This document shows positions 1 to 10,700 of a stretch of 64,000 bases of DNA, one piece after another. The first letter of the stretch is position 1. Every line of letters starts with the position of its first letter. The stretch is taken from contig JANJXV010000190.1 in assembly GCA_024803745.1 (NCBI GenBank), positions 186,001-250,000 of the forward strand. Reading direction: 5' to 3'. Below the pieces are notes generated by a model, which worked only from the letters and a program-made list of their open reading frames with translations, made no database searches and was not told the DNA's origin. The position numbers and the translations under genes are program-made. The stretch comes from Megascapheus bottae. Lineage: Eukaryota > Chordata > Mammalia > Rodentia > Geomyidae.

Positions 1-22
1 CTAGGCCATGCTCCCGGCCCCA
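1..22 (-). repeat. End of an IDL-Geo SINE at the window edge
   Basis: CTAGGCCATGCTCCCGGCCC is the reverse of the ID-type 5' end. The rest lies left of the window. Confidence 0.5.
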
Positions 23-460
23 AACAAAACATCTTTTTTAGGCTAAAAGTGTACCATTATCCTGCAAAGCATTTTAATAACTAAATTCCCCAGAACAATA
101 GAAAGAAAACAAATATGGGCCACATACACTTGAAATAAATTGTAAAAGTTGTCCCTAACTCCAGTAAAGTCATAGCAGGCCTCGGAAGATATCCTGCTGA
201 ATGTGATCAGATGGACTGTGGAGGGGAGTGCCAGGTTTGGACCAGGCTGGAAGTTAGAAGACTGGGAGGTGGCATTACTTACTCTAAATATGTTGTCCCA
301 TACAATTCTGTGTTTAATTAGTTAATGTATTATGCCTCAGTTCCAGTGCCAGTTTTTTTTTTTTTTACAAAAGCAGGGCTTTCCCCTGATGTTGAACAGC
401 AAAGTGCTGTTCTCAAGTGATTCTGCTTATTCCATTTACAGAATAGGGAAGCATAAGGAT

Positions 461-688
461 TTTTTTTTTTTTTTTTTTTTTTTTTTGTCTGTTGTGGGGC
501 TTGGACTCAGGGCCTGAGTGCTGTCCCGGAGCTCTTCAGCTCAAGGCTACTGCCCTACCCCTTGAGCCACAGCCCCACTTCCCATTTTCTGGTGGTAAAT
601 TAGAGGTGTGTCTCTTTTGTGCCTGTGATCCCGAGACCTCAGCCTCTTGAGTAACTAGGATTAAGGCATGAGCCACCAGTGCCCGGCT
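461..688 (-). repeat. B1-Geo composite SINE
   Basis: A poly-T start, Geo right half reversed (CTTCAGCTCAAGGCTAC), then the 7SL-like half reversed ending TGAGCCACCAGTGCCCGGC. It sits in the ANKLE2 intron. Confidence 0.85.
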
Positions 689-1048
689 TAAAGATTCTTC
701 TTGAGATTATTTCCAGTGATCTTTCTAGAGCTGCAGCAGGTTAGAGCTAGGAGGGAGCCACCTAACAACAAGGATATCCTCTTCCATGGTCCTTATCTGA
801 CCCTTGGCCACAATTTTCCTTGTAATTACTGATTTTGAGGGAGGCAAAGGGACCAGATTTATTTCTGCTTGCAGTGTCCTATTTTGCTTTTTTTTCTCCC
901 CATAGGAGTTAATATGGTTCGTTGTTTTGAAAACTAAGGTTGTGAAGTAGTTATTTCTTGACTTATAATGCTTACAGTACATTTAAGTGAGATGGTCATC
1001 CTGGTTCTGACCTACACACTAATTAGTGCTTCTTTGTTGCCCTCACAG

Positions 1049-1673
1049 ATAGTGGGAAGAAGCATAGCAATTCCATCTCTGTGGGGGCATTTCTAGATGA
1101 GGAACACAGCATGAACTTAGAAGAAGTGAAAAGTCAGCAGAATATAGTACAGAGTCAAGACCAGCCTGCAGTTGGTGCTTTTGGGAGCTTGGAATATGGT
1201 ACCCTTCCCCTGGGGCAGACAGCAGACTGTGGAGAAGGTTCAGCGGGACCCCATCACCACAATAGTGAACATGGGATAGGCCATTCTCTGAGTCAAAGGA
1301 CTCCAAGCTGGGGAAGACAAGAGACTTCCTGGAGGGAGGTAGACCCTCTACCACCTGTGTCTTCTTTGACTCTTCAGTTTGATAAACTGAACTTGAGAAA
1401 TCGAGGAGGAAGTGTTTCTGACACATCAAATGGAAACAGAAAAACGAAAGATAAAGTCCTAACTTCAAGAGAAGATGCAGTCAAAGGTGCTTTGCCAGAA
1501 AGTTCCCTTGCTGCAGACAGACTGGGAAATGGCCAAGTCAAGACTGACAATGAAATGCCAGCAAGAGCAGCTGGAGTGTCCCAGGGGGGTCCCAATAGCC
1601 CTGGAGCCCAGGCTGCCCTGGCGCCTGCATCCTTGTCCACTACGAACTCCACCAGGAAGCTCTTCCTTTTTGG
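1049..1673 (+). CDS. ANKLE2: ANKLE2 long third-from-last exon
   Basis: The acceptor CCTCACAG ends at 1048 and the donor GTGAGT begins at 1674. The first two bases complete a split codon, then SGKKHSNS follows. At 625 bp it is by far the largest coding exon in the window. It is rich in Ser, Gly, Gln and Asn and looks intrinsically disordered. It ends on two bases of the Gly codon in FG/EEPSKLD. Confidence 0.85.
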
Positions 1674-2894
1674 GTGAGTGATAGCCCGTATACATGTGGC
1701 AGTGTTTGTAGTTCTGTTTTTCTTAAGACTGGACCTGACACAGTGGTTCCTATCTTCATCCTGAGTGTAGATTCTAATACTCTTCAGCATTTTCTTTCAT
1801 TCAAATCTGCTATAGCATATCCAGGAAAGGAAATACCACCAGAATTCAGTCTACCTAATTAATTTACGAGTTAACACATCAATAGTGGGGTTGATGGTGC
1901 TGTTTGTGGGGGGGATCAAGCTGGTCTCCTGGAGAAGACCTATGCCCTGCCCTTTCTGTGCTAACTGTGGGATGCTGAGGGCAGTATCAGCCTGCTCTGG
2001 CCCAATATACTAGCTTTTGCTGCCTCCAGCTGGTGCCTCTGCGATCCTAGTGTTTAGTGGTTAATGTACTCACATATTCTGTTCATTAAATGCAGTGATA
2101 CTTTCAAAGTCTTTTTTTAGTCGGAGGGATTTGCTTTTTCTTACATCTTCCACCCTGTATTCTAGAGAGGAGCCATCAAAACTAGATCGGGATGTCTTGG
2201 CAGCGCTTGAGAGTGCAGATGTTGACCCTGGCCTGTATCCAGCTGTGCACAGGTGGAAGATGGCAGTCCTGGGCTACTCACCCTCAGACAGACAGAGGTG
2301 AACCTGGGGCCCTCATTAACAGTAACATTTGGGGTTTGTGTATCGAGGTTAGTCACAGTTTCCTTGGTCAAGCTAATATGTGGTCATTGGTACACCGAGT
2401 CAGACCCTCCAGTAAGGTAGGGGGAAAAAAATTAGACCAAGCTGAATCTTGGCAGGCTGAAAAAGATGGTGGCATGCAGGATGTGTATGTAGTCAGATCA
2501 TGACATCTGTATATGGAAACATCACAAGTGATTTGGTTCAGGGTTTGAAGTTCAGAAGTGCCTTCTCAGCACATTGGTGGTCCCAGGAAGGAGTGCTGCC
2601 AGTATCCTTGCCTTGTTTTCCTGCCATGCAAACATGCCCACCAGGACTAATATTCCTTTCTGGTTTTCTAGTTGGCCGAGCCCCGCATTGAAAGGAAAGT
2701 TGAAGTCTCAACTGCCAGATCTTGATTGCCCTCATGGCTGCTGTTTGGGACGAAGTGGTCCTGCTGGGATCAGCCCTGGGAAACTTGGCCATACCACATC
2801 CTCCCCCAGCTTAGGCAGCCCTGGACGTTACAGTCCTGCACATGGGAGCCACCTCCGAAGAATGGCACATGTGGCCCAACTGGCAGCCCTGTAG
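1049..2894 (+). CDS. ANKLE2: ANKLE2, C-terminal coding exons (gene partial, 5' part outside the window)
   Basis: Three exons, 1049-1673, 2166-2297 and 2672-2894, join in phase into the last 325 residues, ending with TAG at 2892-2894. The junctions are ..FG/EEPSKLD.. and ..SDRQ/SWPSP.., and the tail ends in LAAL. I recognise it from human ANKLE2, whose C-terminus has the same EEPSKLD, VHRWK and GSPGRYSP blocks. ANKLE2 is an ankyrin-repeat and LEM-domain protein of the inner nuclear membrane and ER. It links VRK1 and PP2A to BAF during nuclear envelope reassembly. The LEM and ankyrin domains lie upstream of the window. The part seen is a low-complexity Ser/Pro/Gly-rich tail with no fold I can name. 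All acceptors are AG and all donors GT. The gene converges on PGAM5. Confidence 0.9.
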
Positions 2895-3169
2895 AGTTGG
2901 CACTCACTGCGGGGGCTTACTTCCTCCTTCATTCTTAGAGAGGGCAATGTTTACTGGTAAAGTTTCACAAAAGAATATATTCTGAATAGTTTATTAGTTC
3001 TTTCTATGAAACCATAAGGATTTTAGAAAACGAAAATGTCCTAAATCAAACTTAAAACTTTAGGAAAATAAAAGCAAACTTAAAAAATGCAAATGCACAA
3101 ATATTCTCAAAAATGTGGATATAGTAATGATGTAGACATTTCAGGTAGGGATTCCTCAGTTTGAAATGG

Positions 3170-3305
3170 ATCAAAGGAAATCAGTTGTGATGGCACACAC
3201 CTATAATCTCAGCATTCGGGAGGATGAAGGAGGATTTTGAGGCCACCAGCATGAGCTACATAGACATAATTAAAATGAGGCAGTGGTTTAAAAAAACGCA
3301 AAAAC
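3170..3305 (+). repeat. Old B1-like fragment
   Basis: GTGATGGCACACACCTATAA and later AGCTACATAGACATAAT are diverged 7SL-type monomer landmarks, ending in an A-rich tail. Confidence 0.55.
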
Positions 3306-3788
3306 TGACTGAGAGGTAATACATAACCTCCTGGGCCTGAGTAGGCTCTCTGGAGGGAGCTGGCATCCCTGTTGTGCAGCATGAGGACAGATTCACACCC
3401 AGCATCCTAGAGCAGCTTCCTGGTGCTCAGTGCCAGAACCCAGATATATGCCCGCTGGTCCCAGTTGTTTTACCGTAAGGAACAGCGAGTAAATGAACCT
3501 TGACTGTCTCAAACTTGGGCTCAGAAGCTAAAAAATATCCTAGCCACTAAGTCTTTTACAATAGTCTCAGAAATCTCACCAGCAATAACCCAGAGGTCTT
3601 TCTCACCAACATCTGAACTTTCTTCTTGACAGTGTAATATATAAATTGTTCCCTAGCTTTGCAATTTATCCTGAATATATGTTGAACATAATGACTATGA
3701 CAAATGTACCCCATATTTTACAATTTATTTCAGCTGGAATCTCCTTTATAAAGATCATTTTGCTACAGTACAGAAGCTGGAGGTTTAA

Positions 3789-3990
3789 GGGCCGGGAGCT
3801 TGGCCTACTGGTAGAGTGCCTGCCTAGCATGCACAAAGACCCGGGTTCGATTCCTTGGCACCACATGCATAGAAAAAAGCTGTAAGTGGTGCTGTGGCTC
3901 AAGGGTAGAGCTCTAGCCTTGGGAAAAGTCAAGGACAGTGCTAGGCCCTGAGTTCAAGCCCCACAACTGTAAAAAAAAAAACCAAAAAAA
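3789..3990 (+). repeat. IDL-Geo SINE
   Basis: It starts with GGGCCGGGAGCTTGGCC. The A-box/B-box-like ID half ends with GGGTTCGATTCC. It is followed by the Geo half and an A tail, within the putative ANKLE2 3'UTR. Confidence 0.9.
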
Positions 3991-4515
3991 CACACCCTGG
4001 AGGTTTGAGCCTCTCAGTTGTTTTAGTCATCATTATGACCATGCCTCAAGATAAGGTTTTTGTCCTGGCTGCTAGAGGCAGCTTCTCACACACAAGCTGT
4101 GTGGACACTTCTAGTGTTTAATATAAAACAAAAATTACTACTGGTGTGTCAACTTCAGTGCCTTTTGTAAGTCACTTTTAATTTTCCTGATTACTTTTTG
4201 AGAATATACAATGTTTATACAGGCATAAGACATATTTTTCTTTATAAATGCTTTGAATTGTAATGTGTTTTTAAAAAGTTTATTTTATATAAGACATAGG
4301 TTAGAATTCTTAAGTTTGTTACACAAAATATTTTCATTTGCACATGAGATCAAGGTGTAAAGCAAATAGCATAGTTTGTTCTTAAAACCACGATGTTCCA
4401 AAAAGCACTTTTGTCTTCAAAAGGTAATCGAGAAACAGTGCTGCTGTTTTCTCAGAAGTCTTGTCCCAGTATGTTGTCAATCCTCAGAGCACAATTAAAG
4501 TACTCTTTTGCCCTA

Positions 4516-6160
4516 ATTTTGTAGACTGGAGTTTTCTGAAGCTTCAGAGGTCACCATTGACTATTAACCTGGCAATACCTGCATTGTTGCCGGCCAGGAG
4601 TTTGGCCTAGTGGTTAAAGTGCTTGCCTAGCATGCATGAAGACCCAGGTTCGATTCCTCGGTACCACATACATAGAAAAAAAAAAAAAGGCAGAAGTGGT
4701 GCTGAGGCTCAAGTGGTAGAGCTCTAGCCTTGAGAAAGTCCAAGGACAGTGCTCAGGCCCTGAGCTCAAGCCCAGGACTGGCAAAAAAAAAAAGAATGCA
4801 TTGTTGCCTTATGGCTCAGTGTCTCCTTACATCATTACTCATGAGAGAGATTACATGCTTGGGAAGAATGGCCTTCCAAAGTAATTTATGAAGACAATAC
4901 AGTAACCTGCGTGATTTATTTGTAGACTTTTCTTTTTGAGAAAGAAATCTGTTGCCCTGGTTAATCTGGACCTCCCAACAATCCTCCTAACCCCCATCTG
5001 TAGCTTAGGCCACAGGTGTGATAATACGACTGGCTTACTATTGCTTTTAAGTCCTTTCTGTCTAAACAACTGTGGAAAATCATCCAGGTTCCTTTTCACT
5101 GTGGCTAGCTTAGGGTATTTCCATGGATGTTTCAGAAGTCCCTAGTGGTGATCAGTTCCAAACCAGAGGGCATGGGTAATTCCCAGAGAAGAGAACATTC
5201 TCCATCCTATTGTCATTGGGTCCATTACTGTCCAAATGCCCCAGGTATATCCCTTTTTATCATACAACTGCTAGGCACTCGTGCTCAGGCATTGTGTGTA
5301 CATACAGACTATTCTCAGGGGTGCCCTGGCAGCCAGGACCTTACCTGTCTGCCTTCCTTGGCCAGAGTCTACTATTATCAGTGGAGCCAGAAACTGTCTC
5401 CACTATTAGGGCTACAAGGAGTCCCTGAACAGAACAGCCACTGAAAGAAGAGCCAATGGCGCAAAGGATGTGAACAGAGTTTGGGGGAGAGGTGGTTGCA
5501 GGCAATTGAAAAAATTTTGTTACTAGTCTCCTATAGATTCTTGCCTCAGGCTGGTGAGTCTGCCCCAGTGATTCTCAGCTTTGCCTTTCCACTATCAGTA
5601 TGACTCAACAAGACAAGATGGAGAAGAGTGCATGGAGTGGGATAGGACGGCTCACTCCTCTGTGAAGTCTGTGGCCTCAGTGCTGTGCAGAGTGCCGCTG
5701 CATCTCCCTGTAAATAGCCATCACAGCTCAAGGAGAGAAGAAGCTGAGAAACTAGGGCTCCACCTAGAAATCAAGGTTTGGTCCTAACATGCTGCATGGT
5801 TCTTAGAGGTCAGCTGTTGGGGCTGCGACATGCATGGGACACCCTCAATGCAGACTGGGCATCTCACTGCCTCCCTGCCATCTAAAGTCAGAGCAGCCTG
5901 CAGCTTTGGGTGTTGACATGTTTCAACAGCCCCAGGCATGCCTGCCTCAATGATTTCTAGGCAATGGTGGATGGCTGCCAAAGCTGCTGTCTTCAGGCAA
6001 CAGGCTCACCATGGGACAAGACACAGAGGTCCCCCTGGCCACTGGTGGGAAGTCCTCCAAGGAGGACACCTGGCAGTGCTGTGAACTCCGAGGACAAAAG
6101 ACATGACAGAAAATAATTGCCAGGGACACACACACCAAAACAAAAACAACAACAACAAAA
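4516..6160. other. Intergenic DNA between the converging 3' ends of ANKLE2 and PGAM5
   Basis: Apart from one IDL-Geo SINE near 4.6-4.8 kb, I find no coding exon, RNA gene or conserved block here. Small open frames exist but lack splice context or any recognisable family. Confidence 0.5.
4591..4796 (+). repeat. IDL-Geo SINE with target-site duplication
   Basis: It is full length, flanked by the direct repeat TGCATTGTTGC at 4580-4590 and 4797-4807. Confidence 0.93.
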
Positions 6161-6176
6161 AAAAACCCACTGAAGC

Positions 6177-6182
6177 TTTATT
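6177..6182 (-). terminator. PGAM5: PGAM5 poly(A) signal AATAAA
   Basis: TTTATT on the + strand reads AATAAA on the minus strand. It is followed, 15-40 bases downstream in the transcript, by a T/GTT-rich stretch (6140-6166 on the + strand, A/CAA-rich) typical of a downstream element. It is the first such combination after the PGAM5 stop that I find convincing. Confidence 0.6.
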
Positions 6183-6359
6183 ACATAGTTACTTACAAAA
6201 AGAACGAATCAAATATCCCAATTCAATGTACTGATTACAGAAAATGCGCTTATGAGAGCATTTCTTCCATATAGAAACTTCTTAACATTTGTCCTTTCTA
6301 AATATTTTAACCCACAAGCCCAAAACAGAAGCCAGTGGCAAGTTCAGTCTTGGATACTT

Positions 6360-6565
6360 TTTTTTTTTTTTTTTTTTTTTTGCCAGTCCTGGGCTTGAGC
6401 TCAGGGCATGAGCACTGTCCTTGGACTTTCTCAAGGCTAGAGCTCTACCACTTGAGCCTCAGCACCACTTCCAGCTTTTTTCTATATATGTGGTACCGAG
6501 GAATCGAACCCGGGTCTTTGTGCATGCTAGGCAAGCACTCTACCACTAGGCCAAACTCCCGGCCC
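6360..6565 (-). repeat. IDL-Geo SINE with target-site duplication
   Basis: Flanked by TCAGTCTTGGATACTT at 6344-6359 and 6566-6581. It is inserted in the PGAM5 3'UTR in the sense direction. Confidence 0.94.
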
Positions 6566-6831
6566 TCAGTCTTGGATACTTCTGTTTGAGACTTGTCGTT
6601 TAGCCCAGACTAACTTCAAACTCGAGATCTTCTTGCCTCAGTCTTCCCAAGTGCCAGGATTACAGTGTGAGTCACAATGTTCCAGCCAGTCCAAGATACT
6701 TCATTAGCTCCCAAAACACACTACAGGACTGTTATCCACCTACTGCCTTGGAAAGGAGCAGGCCACAGCTTCTCCAAAGCTTTATTTCCTTCCCTTGAGG
6801 CTCAGGTCTACCTCCTGCACACAGAGATAAC

Positions 6832-7035
6832 TTTTTTTTTTTTTTTTTGCCAGTCTTAGGGCTTGAACTCAGGGCCTGAGCACTGTCCTTGGGATTCCTC
6901 AAGGCTAGAGCTCTACCACCTGAGCCACAGCACCACTTCTGGCTTTTTTTTCTGTGTATATAGTACTGAGGAATTGAAACTGGGTCTTTATGCATGCTAG
7001 GCAAGCAGTCTACCACTAGGCCAAACTCCTGGCCC
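6832..7035 (-). repeat. IDL-Geo SINE
   Basis: A full-length minus copy, somewhat more diverged than its neighbour. It is also in the PGAM5 3'UTR. Confidence 0.9.
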
Positions 7036-7569
7036 ATAGATAGGTAACTTCTTACTCAAACCCAAGTGTTGAAATACATTTTACTCTGGACTGAGAAACT
7101 GGCTTTTAAAGCAAGAATCCAAGTGAAGAAAATCTCTGAAGATATTTATATGACAGGAGTTTTCAGAATGAAAGAATAAGAAGCAAAATGAGCTGGGAAT
7201 AAAACCTCATCATGTCTGACAGGCTTTCTGTCAAGAGACAGGATTGCTGGGCAACTGTGGTCAGGACCTTTGTGCAAATCACAAGCCATTTCAGTCCCAA
7301 CCACCAGCCTGACTTTTGCCTGAGAATTTTTTGCTCCACCTTCCACATGGTTGTTCTGAAAGGGCACATTAGGGTAAAGAAGCCACTGGCCAGAATGGTT
7401 TCCCTTTTTAGCTTGGGCCAAAAATAAGCACCCAAATACAGCATGAGACATTTGTATACTTTCCTGCCAGCCTCTTCCCTGAAACACAGAGTGACACTGT
7501 AGTGCTGCCTGGACAGAGAAACGAAGGCTGGAGTCAGGATACCTCTTGAAAAAGATCTCCCGAGCAGCT

Positions 7570-7720
7570 TCAGGACCGGGTGATCTTCTCAGGGGGCATG
7601 AATCCTGTGTCTCCAAGAGCTCTGAGCGCAACACGACCATTGGGTCGAATCACCAGGTGAGTGATGCTGCCGTTGTTGAGAGAGAGGCGGAGCCAACCCT
7701 CTGGAGGAAACTGTAGGGCT
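7570..7720 (-). CDS. PGAM5: PGAM5 terminal coding exon
   Basis: It encodes [16 protein letters not shown] through EKITRS and stops with TGA at 7572-7570. The acceptor is TTTCCCAG. This is the long-isoform C-terminus. I could not identify the alternative last exon used by the short isoform. Confidence 0.95.
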
Positions 7721-10700
7721 CTGGGAAAGGAGAGAAAAGACAGCAGTGGGAGGTGCAGGCCTGCAACACCAGATCATACAATTTCATGTCTGCTTTTCCA
7801 GTGTAGCGAAGAGGAAGCCAACCACTACATCTGTTTCTAATTAGACCCCAAAATTCCTCCCAGGATGGAAATGTGACCCCTACAATCTGAGCATTTTCAT
7901 GTTTTGTTTTGTTTTTTTTTGCCAGTCCTGGGCTTGAGCTCAGGGCCTGAGCACTGTCCTTGGACTTTCTCAAGGTTAGAGCTCTACCACTTGAGCCTCA
8001 GCACCACTCCTGGCTTTTTTCTATGTATGTGGTACCGAGGAATCAAACCCGGGTCTTCATGCATGCTAGGCAAGCACTTTAACCACTAGGCCAAACTCCC
8101 GGCCCCATTTTCATGTTCTTAAGACCATGTTATCACATGTCCTTCCACCTTAAGAAGTGACCCAGGCTGGCAGGTGGCAGGCGCAGTGGCTCATGCCTGT
8201 AATCCTAGCTAGTCAGGAGGCTGAGATCTGAGGATCAAGGTTCCAAAGCCAGCTCAAGAACAAAAGGACCTGAGACTCTTACCTCCAATTAACCTCTAGA
8301 AAACAGGAAGTGGGGCTTGACTCAAGGGTAGGGTGGTAGCCTTGAGGCGAAAGGCTCTGAGACAGCTCCCAGGCCTAGCTCAAGCCCCATGACCACCCAC
8401 ATACAAACCAAAAAAGAAGTGACCCAGATCTGAGCTCAGTTTGATCCAGAAACCCCTCCTTGTTGCCTGCCATAGATCTTTCAGGCTTTCTTTTTTTTTT
8501 TTTTCTTTTTTAAAGTCCTGGGCCTTGAACTCAGGGCCTATGTGCTGTCCTAGGGCACTTTTGCTCAAGGCTAGTGCTGTCACTTGACCTATAGCAGAGC
8601 TTCCAGTTTTTTCTGTGTATGTGGTACCGAAGAACCAAACCCAGGGCTTTGTACAGGGCTTTGTACAATGCTAGGGGAACACGCCAGGGGTACACTCTAC
8701 CACTAGGCTACGCTCCTGGTTCCTGCCCCCCCCCCCGCGCATTTTTTCTTTGGGTGATTGGAGATAAGTCTCACATACTTTGCTGGGCTTGTCTTTGAAC
8801 TGCTATTCTCAGGTCAGCCTCCTGAGTAGCTAGGATTACAGGCGTGAGCCGCCAAGCCAGAAGGAGAATCCCAGATCCTCAACAGCCTTGTGTTTCCAGA
8901 GACCAGTACTCACACAGCTTCTGACCAGGCCTTCTGACCACATGTGATGCCTGTGGGGAGCAGCCACTGTGGACAGCAGGGTGACGGATGACCCTGAAGA
9001 GTGGAGTGGAATCCTAGTGCATGGCTTCAGACCACATCGCCCACTAGGGCTCTTCTGTTACTAGCACTCTTATTTGTAACCTGATAAGAACCAGCCCTAG
9101 GCTACGGAAGCCCTAATACTTAATTTTCTAAGAGGCCCAGGAGGCAGGAGGAGGGAACCAACCAAGGGGCCTCTGCAGTGTGTGGATACTGGCCTTTTGC
9201 AGCTTAAAACACGAGCCTAAAACATATTAGACTGAAAAGACCCCGAATAAGCCCACAACAGCACTCTGAACAGTAAACTGAGTCACAGACCCCCCCCCCA
9301 AAACCCACAAGGGAAACATCACATACGTCTGCACTGAGAAAGGCATCACCTCAAAATCTGTGAGCAAACTCAGTGCTGCCAGTAGAATCTACCAATGAGC
9401 CTTAAAAGCTATCTGTACAAGTTTGAGGAAAATAAGGTTTTTGCACATCCCTTTCACACACCTGCTGAGCATGTGAACCATCTCTGCAAGTCTTGCCAGA
9501 AGACATTTGGGCATCAGAAGTTCAAAAGAGCACACCAGAGAAAAGTGGGGAGATGCTGCATATGTAACAGAGAGCCTCACCAGTACTGAAGTACTCAGGG
9601 AATTCCCTGGCTGGAGGAACCCACAGCCTTGATGGAGCAGCACCAAGGCACTAGGTAGAGGGTTTTCACGTCTCTTATCAATCACTCAATGACAATCACA
9701 CCATCCACACCATTCACATGTGACCCCCACCTCCTGGGCAGTTCCATTCCTGTTTCAACTCCTCAGGTTGAATACATGTGAATGCCTACCTGCACACAAT
9801 GTAGCGAATGACATTGGCATGACATATGAAGATTTCATAACTGTCCTCTTCTTGTTTGGCATCTGCCCGGTGAATATAGTTCCGGAAGGCAGCCTCAATC
9901 CGGGCTCCATCTTCATAATACTGCTGGGAACAGAGCAAAGGATAGTCAGTGTGGAGCAGATAAGGCTGAGGTGGGCAGGGTAAGCATCTCAGCCTTGAGG
10001 CATTTTTACCACAGCATCTGGCTTCCAATGAGACACAGGTGGGTCGGGCTCAATGGGGGCACCTTCCCGAAGCAGGTCTGTGCTGACTCTGCTGACACCT
10101 GTGGAGAACAAAGAGTGGCTTGGCATAGCTTAGATGCTAATGTGCCCTTGCCATGGCTGAGATACCAGAGTTGCCTGCCAGTGGCACCCAATACTCACCT
10201 GGCAGGTACTTGCTGATGATGTCTGTAGTCTCAACAGCACGTGTCATGGAAGAATGGACAATTTTATTAAACCTCAACCCCAAGCTCGCAAGTCGGAGTC
10301 CTGTCAGTTCAGCCTGTTCCCGGCCTACAATGAGAAACAACTTGAGAACCTCATATGTATGGGCCCTCCCATCTCATACTGCACGGCATCAGGACACCAA
10401 ATGCCTCAGAAGGCCTACGCCTATCCAGGATCCAGGACCTCAGGGAGCAAGTTCTCAACCTCACAGAAAAATCATCTTGACTCTGTAATAAAATGAAGCA
10501 AACCAGGGGCTGGGAGTTTGGCCTAGTGGTAGAGTGCTTGCCTAGCATGCATGAAGACCTGGGTTTGATATAGGGGAAAAAAAGCCAGAAATGGTGTTGA
10601 GGTTCAAGTGGTAGAGCTTTAGCCTTGAGAAAGTCCAAGGACAGTGCTCACACCCACCCTGAGCTCAAACCCAGGACTGGCAAAAAAAAAAAAAAAAAAA

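Larger units (their letters stand above)
2895..4515 (+). other. ANKLE2: ANKLE2 3'UTR (end inferred)
   Basis: Non-coding sequence follows the stop codon. Candidate poly(A) signals are AATAAA at 3067-3072 and ATTAAA at 4494-4499; the second is followed by T/G-rich DNA and gives the longer UTR. A B1-like fragment (about 3170-3305) and a sense IDL-Geo SINE (3789-3990) would sit inside it. The end is an estimate from signals only. Confidence 0.4.
6165..7569 (-). other. PGAM5: PGAM5 3'UTR with two sense-strand SINEs
   Basis: The stretch from the stop codon to just past the AATAAA hexamer contains IDL-Geo elements at 6360-6565 and 6832-7035. Both lie in the sense orientation of the transcript. Confidence 0.55.
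7721..9789 (-). other. PGAM5: PGAM5 intron 5
   Basis: It contains SINEs at 7.9-8.9 kb and about 900 bp of unique DNA (8.87-9.79 kb) without a supported exon. A short open frame at 9395-9589 on the + strand resembles a single broken zinc finger and is treated under findings. Confidence 0.65.

Noticed and set aside
193..247. Possible extra ANKLE2 exon (open between CAG and a GT)
   Set aside because: I could not match its translation to ANKLE2 and the polypyrimidine tract is weak. It was left as intron.
3067..3072. AATAAA as the main ANKLE2 poly(A) signal
   Set aside because: It is a good hexamer but lacks a clear GU-rich downstream element and gives a UTR of under 200 bases. The ATTAAA at 4494 is preferred, without certainty.
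4600..4672. tRNA genes suggested by A-box and B-box matches in many places
   Set aside because: All belong to ID-type SINEs with A tails and lack a cloverleaf with paired acceptor stem.
5127..5444. 105-codon open frame in the ANKLE2-PGAM5 interval
   Set aside because: No similarity to a family I know, no splice sites or codon pattern, and overlapping frames of similar length.
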